This document shows positions 9,454 to 20,785 of a stretch of 64,000 nt of DNA, piece after piece. The stretch comes from Cloeon dipterum. Lineage: Eukaryota > Arthropoda > Insecta > Ephemeroptera > Baetidae. The stretch spans positions 36,630,844 to 36,694,843 of the forward strand of contig NC_088787.1 in the NCBI RefSeq assembly GCF_949628265.1. Reading direction: 5' to 3'. Position numbers and translations under genes: made by a program. The notes under the pieces are model-generated. The model ran no database searches and was not told the DNA's origin. It saw only the letters and a program-made list of their open reading frames with translations. Positions within the stretch are counted from its first letter, which is position 1, and each line of letters opens with the position of its first letter.

Positions 9454-10548
9454 TACGTAGAGCTCAGGACATCAGGAAGGTTCTGTGTCCAGACGACAGG
9501 CAGGGATGGCATCCGGACGCCGGGGCTTGGTTCACCCACAACGCGGTCCGCCATCACCTGTGGAACCTCGAGAAACCGCCAGCACCACCACGGCCGGAAA
9601 AGGAAGTTCCTCCTCCTGTCCAGCTTTTCACGGGACATGTAAGTTGCAAACAAAAGGTTAATTTTCTAACTTTAACTGGTCGTTTCTTTTCATTTTTCAG
9701 GACAAATGCGTTGTGGAGCCTGCCGTGTTCGATGATGGACTGGATGAGGAGGACAACGGAGAGGACCACGACGGCGAGGATGACGACGACGACTACGAGA
9801 TGGACGACGGTGACGAGGAGGACGAAGACGTCAACTGGCGACCGCCCCGCCCTTTGACCCCGCAGGAAGAGCCCGTTGACGCTGCTCAAGCTGAGCTGAA
9901 CTTGGCCGCCTTCATGGAGGAGCTCGCACAGGTGAGAGAAATACTATTACGAACCTGAAATATTATTTAACCTGAAAATTTTAATAACACTACTGAGAAG
10001 TTAAAACAAACACCTGAAAACAAGAACGCAGTTAGTAAATAAAATCATCCCTTTGCTTTCAACGCGACCGCGAGCGTGGATGTCCACCAATGCCTCAAGA
10101 GGGAACGCCCAGGCAGAGATTCCAGAAGCGATTCTTCAGTCAGGAAGTAATGAACGAGTTCACGTTTGATGGCCGCGGCTCCCAACCAGGTGACATCGCG
10201 GTGTTGGTCGACGAGGACGACGACAACTGGGAGTCGATGCCGCAGGAAGACCTGGACGAGCAGTGCGCCTCAGCGATCGTGTACGTCCTCCGTTCCCCGA
10301 GGATCACCAGCAACATCAACACCCAGGAACGAGAGGAGCGCCAGCAAGAGCACCTGATGGAGGTCAACTTTGAGGACGTTCGGCAGAAAAATGAACACCA
10401 TCTTCGTTCCCCGAGTGTCGCCAGCAACCTCAACAATCAGGAACGAGAGGACCGCCAGCAGGAGCACCAGACAGAGATCTACTTTGAGGACGTGAGGCGG
10501 GAAAATGAACATAACCGGAACCCGAAGTCCTATCGACCCCGCCGCTAG
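9454..10548 (+). CDS. C-terminal exons replacing the Helitron helicase: acidic, low-complexity protein
   Basis: Three exons: 9454-9638 (donor GTAAGT), 9701-9931 (acceptor TTTTTCAG, donor GTGAGA) and about 10074-10548, ending in TAG. The first reads RAQDIRKVLCPDDRQGWHPD and a Pro-rich stretch. The second has a long Asp/Glu run (EDHDGEDDDDDYEMDD). The third has DEDDDNWESMPQEDLDEQ followed by two in-frame copies of a 38-residue unit. There is no helicase motif. The frame differs by one base from the Helitron exon before it, so a frameshift or an unseen splice is needed. It may be a captured host exon set or a family-specific tail. The second exon shows the same GC-rich codon use as the Rep exons. 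Confidence 0.5.
10291..10518 (+). repeat. In-frame tandem duplication, 114-bp unit
   Basis: CGTTCCCCGAG starts at 10291 and again at 10405. Each 114-bp copy encodes 38 residues with QEREERQQEH or QEREDRQQEH in the middle and NFEDVRQKNEH or YFEDVRRENEH at the end. Confidence 0.85.
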
Positions 10549-10619
10549 CCATTTCGCAGACTCTCGACGCGATTTGCGAGAAATTAAGAGGATGAGCGCC
10601 TTGGGAACGTTCTACCCGC

Positions 10620-10730
10620 CTCGTCATTCGCCCGCAGGTCCCCGCGGCGCACCAAGCCGGTAGGCCCGCAGGGCCAGACGGCGAGCCGCGAAGCGGCCGT
10701 CGGAGCGCGCAGCGCAGAGCAAGGAACACT
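10620..10730. other. CpG-rich segment after the Helitron coding region
   Basis: About 110 bp rich in GC and CpG (for example GGCGAGCCGCGAAGCGGC) in AT-rich surroundings. It contains short self-complementary pieces and might be near the Helitron 3' end, but no standard terminus is visible. Confidence 0.3.
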
Positions 10731-10799
10731 TGTTGTAATAATGTGTTGTGTTCTTTAAAATAATTATTATTGTAAAAATGCGTTGATATTATGGAACGA

Positions 10800-10906
10800 T
10801 GTTGAATATAATTAAAATCAGGCTTCATCCTCGTTGGCAATTAAAGAGAAATTCGACTTCTTTATTTCTCGACGAGGATGAAGCCTGGTTTTAATAATAT
10901 TCAACA
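10800..10906. repeat. Imperfect inverted repeat with nested hairpin
   Basis: About 34 bp from 10801 (GTTGAATATAATTAAAATCA...) is the reverse complement, with few mismatches, of 10872-10906 (...TTAATAATATTCAAC). The central loop contains a second small stem, GAGAAAT/ATTTCTC. The right arm continues into a piece of a retrotransposon endonuclease also found at 20641-20691. Confidence 0.8.
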
Positions 10907-10945
10907 TGAAAACAACCTCGAGTGGTTGCACTTTTCAAATATTTG
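10889..10945 (-). mobile_element. Short fragment of the 20-kb-type non-LTR endonuclease
   Basis: The sequence from TTAATAATATTCAACATGAA to CACTTTTCAAATATT matches 20641-20691 almost base for base. There it lies in the endonuclease reading frame of a minus-strand element. Here only this short piece remains. Confidence 0.7.
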
Positions 10946-13900
10946 GAAACGAGTTAAGTACACCTTTTTATGTTGTTAGATTGTAACAATTAATTGTATA
11001 TTGTTTAATATGTTATTAGCAATGACACGAATATTTAGAAAATAATTTATTTATTTATAATTTTTGTTAACACTCTTTCCTATAGTCCCTCTCCTATTTC
11101 TTCTTCGTGAAACAATTTGTCCGTAAGGTTAATTTGTGAGAATTGTGTGAATTTAAGACATTCCGTTAAAGGTACCACTTCAAAACGGACCGGGCGTGCT
11201 TGTTAAAGTTGTGGCTTCTTTGATTTTCCAGGGGTCTGCTTTTTCGTGTGCCACACACTTATGGTCAATTTCAGAGTGTCGTTTAGGAGTTACTCTCTGT
11301 GACTGCTTCTTCGGGTTATGTGCCCATAGGTGGAATATAGGTACAGTGGAAAGTATTTACAGGAAATGGCACTAAATGTACGTTGCTTTGTTTGTCTGTG
11401 AACTTAAAAAAACTTCTTACTGCTGGTGCCTTAAAATTCAAAATTTCAATTCCATCATGAGAATAAGATGAAAAAATTATATTATAAACAAATCGGAAGA
11501 TAAAACGAAGGGAAAAATTAAATGCTTGCAGAAAATGATTAAAGTACAAAATCAATCTCTATCAAATTCTAGTGTTGTATCCAAATTAAATAATTTGTCT
11601 TGAATATGAATTATTATTATATAAAGCTCAACGATATACTCTTTTTTCTAAGCGTTTAAAATTATTATTTATATCCATAAACTTTGTAACTTAATTTGAG
11701 CAGCTATATAGCATACATGAATATTCTTGAAAATGTTGAAAAATACATTAATTTACTGCTAAATCCATTAATTCCATTTTTCTCTGTTATTTCTTGTTTT
11801 GCTGCTTTTTGGCAAGATTAGTCATTTTGTGTTGATGAGGGTGTTCTAATGTGTTCTACAGTAGAGTTGCTGAATTCGGAGAAAAAAAATGTGGCATAGA
11901 GTTTAAGCCATGAAAGTGTACGTACTGTTTTGAAATGGTCATTCCGTACAATTGAACAGTGTAACATATGTATAAGTGGTGGGCTCATGAATTTTTTTTT
12001 GTTATTAAAAATACCGTAATATTTGGTATTGTTAGAATATATAAAGTGAGAATTTGTTGGTACGCAATTTATTTATTTATGAAGGTGCATAGTGTTGTTA
12101 ATTCTTTGACCTCCGTGAATTACAAAAAAAAATGAAATTAATTTAGACTTAGTGGTGATTGTGTGTATTATTGGTCAAGAGTGAATGAATTTAATTTCAT
12201 ATTAATTTGTCGGTTTTCTCACGTGTTGGTTTTTTTTTGTGTGTTGTATTTACGTTTCAGGCAAAACTGTGGTGTATTATGTTTGTGGAAATTGCTTCTT
12301 TTTGAGTGTTTCTATTATGTTGAGTCTATTATGTGTCGTTTCGGCGGGATTGCTATTATGGCTGAATTCAATAGATTTATTGCACAATGAAAAATGATGT
12401 TATTCTTGAAATGTGGTATAATGAAAATGCAAACGAAATCATTCCAATTAAACTTAATGTTGCCAACTTAATTTAATTGTGTATGATCATGGCCTGGGAT
12501 AATATATTCAATTATGCAAAAAAAATTATATTCCATTTTTTACAGTCTGAATTGGTTTTGATTTACGCTCATCAAGTTGTTGAATTTAATTGTTTTTGGA
12601 TATACTTTGCAATAGCATTCTTAGAAAGGAGAAAAATAATAATTTGCTGCATTTTTTGTTTGAGAGACACAAATTTGTTGAACTCGAGTTACAAGCTGCC
12701 GTTAACCGTGATCTGATTTTTTCTTATGGGAAGCAAGTGTGAAGTAGTCAATATACACTTTCTGGAAACATCGTTGGGTTTCTGTAAATTTCACCAAATA
12801 TTATTAGTTTTATTCAATTTCATTGCTGGTATTTAATCAAAATTTAATCAAATCTTCTATTTTGTAATTAATAAAAATTACACATTAATGGAAATTAATC
12901 AATTTGATATTATATTTTTAAATATTAAACATCTATTTTTTTCAAAAGATAAATAACTTTAATATCTGTGCCATTGTTATACTCTTAGGTAAAATTTAAA
13001 TTGTCGTTGGAAATGCTCAGTATTTCGAAATTATTAATTCAACTTGTTATCTTATTTACAATAATCTAGGTTTTTAATTCATTTCTTAAATCAATTCAAC
13101 TCTCAAATCTCTTTCAACTCAAGTCTACTCAAAATTAATTCTCTACCTGATTGCTTTAACATGAGCATTTCAAAAAATCTGAAAAGAATACGAAATTAAA
13201 CTGAAAAGAAAAATAATTAGAACTGAACAGGGCGGAGGGGAGATGCACGCCTTTTTCTTGTAGTAATTGTCGAGACTAATGTTTATATAAACAAGTATTG
13301 ACAAAGTTGATACCCTTTTTTCCTGAGAAAAAAAATATTTTGTACTCTTGTAGTTTATTAGAAAAGTGTGGTGAAACTTTTTGTATAATGTCACGAAAAT
13401 GTTTTATGTTTGCTACACTCTGCGTACAATGCCAAACTGGGAATAATTTTCTATTTTGTTAAACCAACGCCACCGCCGCCGCGTGTCTGTTTCTTTTTCT
13501 CTGTCTCTGTCACTATGTCATGCTATGCTCAAAAATCTCTCAAGATTGCAAAATCTGCTTTGCTAATAACTATCTTTTTCTCTAATTATGTTTCCATTTA
13601 AATTAATTTTTCTTTAACTGCGGTTCACTGGACCATTATTCAACTCGGCTAAATAATATGACCAACAATCAGTCATAATTATTACTAACTTGGCTGCTCA
13701 CGCGTTGCAGTAAGTTGAAATACTTATGAGATTTTAGTAATATTTATTTGCCTTCTGCTCATATTAGCAGTCAGAAATCGTCAGGCTGAGATCTTCGTTT
13801 TGCTGGCCATGCAAAAACACAGGACTAGATTTGCCAAGCGACTTCCAAACGTTAATAAAGTCCAGTTTTCCTAAAATTATCAAACTATGAAAATTGCAAA

Positions 13901-16330
13901 ATGATTGAATAATTAATATTTTTTTGAATCTTTGTTATGAAAATTTAATATCTTTTAATTTATAGAATGAAAAAAGATTAATTATCTAAAGTTTTTTGAA
14001 ATTTAAGATTAATTTGAATGATATGGTTTATTGAAATCGAAGTGATTTTATTAAATCATACTAAAAGGCTTCCAATCACATCATTGATTTGAATTACAAG
14101 TAACGTTAATATTGGGTTTCGTTGAGACTTTTAATAAAATGAACTTAAGTTTCTTATGGCTGGCTGGCGCGCGGGAAAGGGGGGTTGGGTGCATTTTGTT
14201 TAACTCTCTTTTTTGCTATTACATGAATATCTGATTGATATAATCCTTATATTTTCTTGATTTGAGCAGTGATTAGGGTGTCGTGTCAATAATTAAATCC
14301 ATTAATAACCAAAATATATACAAACTTCATGTTTAATTGAATTACCTTGTCTTTAATGCTAAATCAATAGAAAGCATCAGAGAAACGATATACTGGAATG
14401 CGTCATTTATCAGAGGGATAAATAATTTAAGAATTGCCTTGTCTTTTGTGTCGGCTTCATAGATTCTTTCTATTCCAACAAAATAATCAGTTCTTTGCTT
14501 CAGACCTGAAGTTTTAGTCAGATACGTATGCGCATTGTTATATTAGTGAGTCTCCTGGGGGTTCGAGGTGGATATTTTAAGCTCAATTTCTCTTTTTCCT
14601 CCGTGTCGCACTTAATAGTTTGACTTTACGTTCTACAAAAGTGTCCCTGTGATCGCTTTAAGAAAACTAGACTCGAGAAATATCTTTACTCGTTGAGTAT
14701 CATATAAACAACTTTTATAAATTATCGCCACTTTGTTTTGAACCTTTCTTTCCTTTAATATCGTGAATATGTAGAAGTTCGTCTCGTTTTGTGTCTACCA
14801 TGTTCGCACGTTGAGGTTTATTTGAAAATTATACAAAAAACCAGAGTGTCGAAACACATATTATGTTCACCTTGATGGTGCAAAGCCGCTGCTTTTATCG
14901 CGATGTACATACTCATTATTTTCTCTTTATTTTGTGAAATTTCCATAACTCTTTATTTTCTATGCAGGATTTAACGCAGTGATAACTCATTCTTTAAATG
15001 TCTTCTTTTCATTCATTATCCAAAAACCGTGTGTTTCCAAAATGTAACCAAGATATAAAAAAAATCAATTTTGTGACATACCATCTCGTTTCTGTCCTGT
15101 AACCGTCAATTGCAACCACTAATTATAAAAGAAATGAAACAATTGACCTCTTTAAAACTAATATAAAAAAAATTGCGCGCTCTTAAAATGAAGATAAAAA
15201 AATTGAATTCGAGTCAACTGCCCGATTGGTCGGAATTTTCTGCCCACGTTGGAAGTTTTGGGTATGGTAACCTCAAATCTTGACCAAGTGTGTGTCGCGT
15301 AATGAAAAATTAAATAAAACCGCGACTAATATTTGTGTTGCCCTAGGAGTAAAAACTAACAATTGGATCATCTCCTTCTTGGTTCTGAATCACGGGAAAG
15401 CTTTCTGCACTTTATTATTAAACCTAATTGCGTGTTCCTGCTATATTGATTCATTACTTAAAACTTCGTTTAAGGGGTATTGTGTCTTATACAAAAATAG
15501 AGAAGAATGTGACATAAATTAAATAAGAATAAATAAAGAAATCGTAATGATATTAAAGAACAGAATGTGTCAGTGCTTCTTAAAAAGATAGGAATTTTAA
15601 GCTTTGTAAGAACTTGACAATAACCTTTTGTTTTTTGTATAGAACCAAGCACAAAGGTATCTCATGGTTAATTGTTCGCTTGACCTTCTAAAACAGATGT
15701 GTTTCGTTTGTAAGAGGGCGAGCGTGAGATATATAGAGGGTTTTCTGTGGTGGGCGGTGGTCTAATTCTTTGAAGGGGGGGAAAATTTGTCCTTATTTTA
15801 CAACAAAAGTTTACTGCGATACAATGTCTCTTGTGCTGCTTTGATCCTCTTAAAATAGGGTTCTTTGACCTGTATGAACCTCAAGTCTTGCCGCTTCGTG
15901 AGAACTATTTAGATGTGAGGGTATTTTTTTTTTAAGGAAATGTTTTTTTTGTATGAGCAAGAAGGTGGAACCCCTGGTGATAGGTTCTAAATTTCTTTGT
16001 TGTTAATGATGTAACTTGGGAGATATACAGAGAATTCGTGGGAAATGAATTGAAGGAAAATTGACTGACATTGGTGGTTTTTGGTGACTTTTAGGGGAGT
16101 AGGATTTTATTTAGAATATTTTTTGAATAAAAATTGCGCCGCCTGTGATGAGAATTTTTGAAGTAAAGTTGTTCATGCTGTGCTCTATTGTTTGCTAACG
16201 TTTGAAGCTTTGTATTACGCTTTGTGCTGGCGAGTGAAAATTTAAGGGACGGGGGGGTTACTTGGCATTGACTTGGTTCAATGACCTGGATTAATATAAT
16301 ACACATTCATGTAGAGAGATCTAGAGACCT
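10907..16330. other. AT-rich gene-free region
   Basis: About 5.4 kb without a convincing coding exon, RNA gene or element terminus on either strand. Homopolymer A/T runs are common, and a small Pro-codon GCC/CCG cluster sits at 13464-13480. Short open frames here have no protein-like composition. It could be intron, a long UTR or old decayed repeat. Confidence 0.5.
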
Positions 16331-16742
16331 GACCTTAAGAAATCAGTGTGAAGGAAGAAGAAAAGGAATATATACCGTCGTTTTTATCTTTTGTGGACGT
16401 TATTTACTTTTTAAAAAAAAATGTGCGATCGGGACCTTAAAAATTCGATAACCTTGCGACAATCTGGATTTCATAAACGGATCATTCCGTTCTTCTTTAT
16501 ATTTCTACTGCGCGTAGAGGAAAATTTATCAATACTGCTTTTAGGAATATTTTGTATTCCGTCTTCTAAAATTTGTTTCATGTCCTTTCTTGAAGGGAAA
16601 TCGTACCTAATTTATTTATTTGGAAAATCATGCACATTTTTCGAAGAAAAGCGTTTGACGTTCAAATTACTGAATGTAAATTTTACAAATCGAAATACTA
16701 AAATTACTTTACAAGAATATTTTATATATGCAACTTTGAATC

Positions 16743-18670
16743 TCAACAGTTCTGTGGTTTGTTCGGCAATACCTCGCTTTTCGTTATTTTAACCATTTCG
16801 AAGGTTTTCGTGTTGTCTTGTTCGTGCTTTCGCTTATTGCGCCACTTGCTACTAAAGTTCCCAAGATTTCGTAAAAATTCTACTGTGTTCTTGATAATGG
16901 GTTTTAGTTTCAAAGGAATTTCAATTTTTTCCTTACTCCTGTCACAGGGAATAGTCTTATCATCGTTGTCAACGTGATTTTCGCGCTCATTCAAGTTATT
17001 AGTTTCTTGCTTAACTGCTGCTACAGTATCTACTACACATTTTCCGGGCAATGTGATGTTATTTTCTGCTGTACTGATTAACGCTTTTTTCTGCGGTACG
17101 AACTTATTTACGACTACGGCATTTTCTATAGCAGTGTTTTTTGCAATTTGAATTTCAGCCTTTTGCGCGTTCTTTTAACTTTTTACGTTCAATTTTCCCT
17201 TGTGAATTGATCTTCTTTGGATTTTTCTTTTTCTCAACTTGAGATCTTCCAATCTCATTTTTCACATGAGCTGATTGGAACGACTCTACTTGTCCAGTTA
17301 TTCCGACATTTTTGGTTTCCGCCCATGTACATGCATTTTCTGGAGATCTTTTTTCGGATATTAATCCACTTTGAGCTACAAATCCGGTTGTGTGCGGAAC
17401 TTCTCACTTTTGTTCGTTCCAATTCACTACTCTCTTTTGGTTTTCTTCTTGAAAATATGACAAATCGAAATACTCGCTTGAACTTGATTTTGGCACTGAT
17501 GAGAACGGTATTTGGTGAATCGCGTGCTTTTGTTGTTGCGAATTACCCTTTTCCGAGGGAACTGGAGACTCGGCTTCTTTGGAGGAAATGGAATTTACAA
17601 TATTTACATGAGTGCGTTCCCTGGCGAGGCTGTGATTTTGCGTGATAGATTTTTGATTATTCTGTTCTGGGTTTGTTGCTGATTTGGGTGCATAAACCGG
17701 CATGTTATGGAGTACCTTTCGCGTTTGAGTCGAGTGCGCGGTCTGGGGTAAAATCGCGTTTGTTGGAACGCCGCATGTCGTTGCCGGCTGAGATGTTATA
17801 AGGTCGTGCGTGCGCGAAGAGTAATTTTGTCTTCTATTTCTGCGATACGCATCTCCTCCGCGAGATCTGCATTGTTTTCTAATGTGTCCAATGCGGTTGC
17901 ATTTGAAACAAATTTTGGGGGCTCGGTATGGGAAAAATTGCTGTTGTTCTGACTGGGGTGCCGTTTGGTAGGCAGGTGCGAAATCTGGTGGTGGGTGCAC
18001 TTGGTACGACGGGTACTCGGCTGGGTATTGGTAAATTGGGAAAGCATGCTGTAGTTGCGGCTGAGGAAGAATTTCCACGAACTGTTGTTGTATAGGTAGC
18101 GGGGTTTGCATGTGTAAATAATTAGTATGAGTTGAAGTTAACGCGTATGTGTTATGTGCGGTGCAAGGTGCCACTTGAAGTGTGCGCACTTGCTCTTCTT
18201 TTTGTTGCAACTGTTTGAGGAGAAGTAAAATTAGTTCATCTTTTTCCTCCTTTTGTGTTTTCGATTTTTTCTTACGTTCTCGGCTGACTCTAAAGGTGTA
18301 ATCTGTCTCAACGTAATCGGTAGATTGATCGCTATCTGAGAAAGGGGGAAGAATCTCGCGGCTCGCCATGTTTTCTCGGGTTTTTTACGTAGTACGAGTG
18401 TTTTAAATCATTGTGCCAACTTTTCAAATCGTTCAAAAGTTCATCAAGCCCCTTATTTACATTTAATGGGTCACATTACCACTGCAAATGCCAGTTTTTC
18501 GCGTGTCCTTGTAATTTGCCTGCAAGAACATCAAGCGTTTCATCTTTTGTCATTCCCGAGATTTTTCTAATTACGTGTAAGTCCTGTACGTATAATTCAA
18601 CGTCCTCTGTACTTTCACTGAAAAATTCATCGAGCAACCGGCGTCCGATTTGCATAGATTTACCGTCCAT
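16743..18670 (-). pseudogene. Degenerate Gag region of an LTR retroelement
   Basis: Read on the minus strand. 18670-18476 encodes a capsid-like segment (DVELYVQDLHVIRKISGMT, then LQGHAKNW) resembling the Ty3/gypsy-type Gag N-terminal region. After a TAA it continues in frame to about 18342. A frame change leads into 18369-17404, a long Gln/Pro-rich stretch holding one CCHC zinc knuckle, CFKCNRIGHIRKQC (CX2CX4HX4C), the nucleocapsid RNA-binding motif. After its stop the same frame stays open to about 17155, and a second shift leads to a basic, Lys-rich tail ending at 16743. At least two stops and two frame changes make it non-functional as one polyprotein. I find no protease, reverse transcriptase or integrase motif next to it. 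Confidence 0.6.
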
Positions 18671-18699
18671 TTTAAATTTACGTATGTCTCAGCGTGCAA

Positions 18700-19345
18700 A
18701 GAAAAAATGAGATCGCCTTATATGCACCTGACATATTTTAAATTATACAATATTTACAAAATTTGCATGACGCGTACGCAAGTTCGATTTTACATGTCCT
18801 TTAGGAGGAAATTACGCGCTTGTTGGGGGGGTTTCAGGTCCAAAAAATTTGGAGGGATGGGTTTGGGAGGGCACTTTGGCATCAGAAAAAAACAAAACTC
18901 TTCGCTCGTGAGGGCTGACCTATCAACTTTTTACGGGTCTCGCCGGTGTGCCTCCACATGTCAGCGACGCGGGGCAGGGCCGCCGAATGGGCGCAGTCGG
19001 CCCTGCCGGCGCGCCTTCTCCCAATCACGAGGTCAGAGTCTATTCTTCTGTAGCCAGGGTATACTTTAAAGGGTGCAGGGTGGACAAGAAGGGAAAATGC
19101 CCAGTTACTATACCATACCAGTTTATTGTGGTTAGCAGCGACAGTACACAGCGTGGCTACCCAGAGGGACGAGCGGGGGAGCGAGAGAGTTACCCTCTTG
19201 CTCTCGTGCCGTCAGGAGAACGAATGCCTGGGTGCGAGCGGGTCGTGTGCTCACGAGGGGGAGGCGCTTGCGTTGCCTTTATTGATACCTGAGTTTCTCC
19301 CTCCGCTCTCCCTTGTGGGCGCCCGAAAGTTAACGTAAATACATA
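18700..19345. other. GC-richer gene-free stretch, possible LTR remnant
   Basis: No gene is visible. Minus-strand AATAAA-type signals occur at about 19115 and 19281, as expected if an LTR of the minus-strand Gag element lay here. On the plus strand, GGGCGCCCGAAAG at 19318-19330 resembles a tRNA-Lys-type primer-binding site. I cannot define LTR ends. Confidence 0.25.
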
Positions 19346-19362
19346 TCGGTGCAGAACAATTA

Positions 19363-20691
19363 TTAATGCGATCGTAATATCGTCAGGTAAAACCCTGACA
19401 CCTCCTCATTTTCATCGTTGATCATTATTGCTTCTATTTCGTTACTACACATCTTCCCGCTGTTTTTGCTCTCGTTAATGATTCTCCAAGATGCTCGTGA
19501 CTTATTTGTTGATCTTGACAGTCGTTTGTCATTATGGATCCTTACTTCATTATTTACTTGATAACCCACATAACTCTTCAAAAACTTGTACTCTTTTACT
19601 AGGTATCGAGTTCTATCAGTCTTCTCACCATTATTTGTCTTATCACTTTTTTTAGCCAAAGAGAGTTGCTCTCCACATTTTCGAAGCTTATCTTTCATAA
19701 TACTTGTGAATTCGGACAGTCTCACTTTCCCGACCTGATTAGCTTTCTTCCTGGTTTTATTCAGGGGGAAGCTTTCTTCGTAGAGTCTAACAAGCCGGTT
19801 CATGAATATTTCACATTTTGCATCACATGACTGCATTTCGTAAAAATCAGTCCAACTTTCCTCACTCAAATAGTCTGTTAATTTGTTAAAATTATGTTCT
19901 GAATGTTTTTTTTATTTAATAGTTTATTTCTCTGCTATGTCATTTACATATCAAAAAGAGTAAAAAGGCACATGTACAAAGTGATCAGGTCACTGAAACG
20001 TCGGCAATCAAAGAATCGTCGAGTCGTACACAGCCTAAGCTAAAAAAAACACTCACAAACACATTAAAACTCCCGCCACAAAAAATCTTTTAGCTCCAAT
20101 GGGAAATGTGAAAATTGCTGGTCTTGAAGTGGCTGAGGCAAACTATTCCATAGCCTAGCGATCCTAAATGAAAATTAGAGAAGCTAATTTCATCTTGTCT
20201 CTTCTGTAAAGAAATGTCGAATTTAACTCTAACTGTTTTATGATCTGAGAATGGGACGACTTCAACGCAGAATTGGCTTTGATAGTCAAACGTGAACACA
20301 TGGTCAATTAACGTCATACTTGAGCCTGCTTCTATTGTTCCAATATTTTTACTAACCAGGTGAAGATTGTAGTTTTCCATAAGTTTTTCAAGTTTCGTTC
20401 CGTTTGCATTTTTGTTTAAAAGATCAATATTCAAATCTCCAATTATCATCAGTTCCTTGTTTGGGACCAGGAGAGTCTCAATGCAATCCTCTAAACACTC
20501 AAAAAAAATTTCCATCTGCAAGTTTGTACTATTTTTCTCGTTGCTAGGTCGATAAATTGCCAACAAGGAGAATGTCAAGTCACTTCCAACATTAATTTCA
20601 CAGCATATCGCTTCAAACTTCATTGCGACTGATTTCGTTTTAATTATATTCAACATGAAAACAACCTCGAGTGGTCGCACTTTTCAAATAT
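19363..20691 (-). mobile_element. Non-LTR retrotransposon fragment: endonuclease and linker (same group as the 24.6-kb element)
   Basis: On the minus strand, 20680-20170 encodes the C-terminal two thirds of an APE endonuclease: LLAIYRPSNEK, ELMIIGDLNIDL, TLIDHVFTF and VVPFSDHKTVRV (the catalytic SDH). After a nested insertion (19916-20166) the frame resumes at 19910: SEESWTDFYEMQ, LYEESFPLNKTRKKANQ and a long Lys-rich helical linker to about 19390. The linker aligns residue by residue with 25.47-25.85 kb of the plus-strand element (ESWLSVYE, LSFPLKKYINRANQ). A TGA at the extreme 5' end and loss of the reverse transcriptase show this is a dead piece. Confidence 0.75.
19916..20166 (-). mobile_element. 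Nested 3' end of another non-LTR element with 4-bp target duplication
   Basis: On the minus strand it begins with RIARLWNSLPQPLQ, the classic C-terminal 'R.a.lWNsLP' motif of non-LTR reverse transcriptase ORFs, and reaches a stop after LKDFLWREF. It ends in AATAAA and eight A residues (T run 19916-19923 on the plus strand). AATG flanks it on both sides (19912-19915 and 20167-20170). Removing the insert and one AATG rejoins the host element in frame as SNFHSEHNFNKLTDYL. Confidence 0.8.
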
Positions 20692-20785
20692 TAACAAAAC
20701 AGTTAGTCTCATGACACCACTGGGAAAGGGCGTGTTTTATTTCACTGCTCTTCCTTACTACTGTCAGCGAGACATAAGGCCAAAG

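Larger units (their letters stand above)
5000..10730 (+). mobile_element. Degenerate multi-intron Helitron (copy 1)
   Basis: The coding blocks listed below together make a Rep-type rolling-circle transposase in its usual order, interrupted by short introns whose donors and acceptors can be seen. The Rep core carries stops, a deletion over the catalytic-tyrosine region and a nested retrotransposon, and the helicase is almost entirely absent. I could not define the element ends: no clear TC start or hairpin plus CTRR end was found. A CpG-rich stretch at 10620-10730 after the last stop may be near its 3' end. Exons are markedly more GC-rich than introns and surroundings. Confidence 0.7.
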
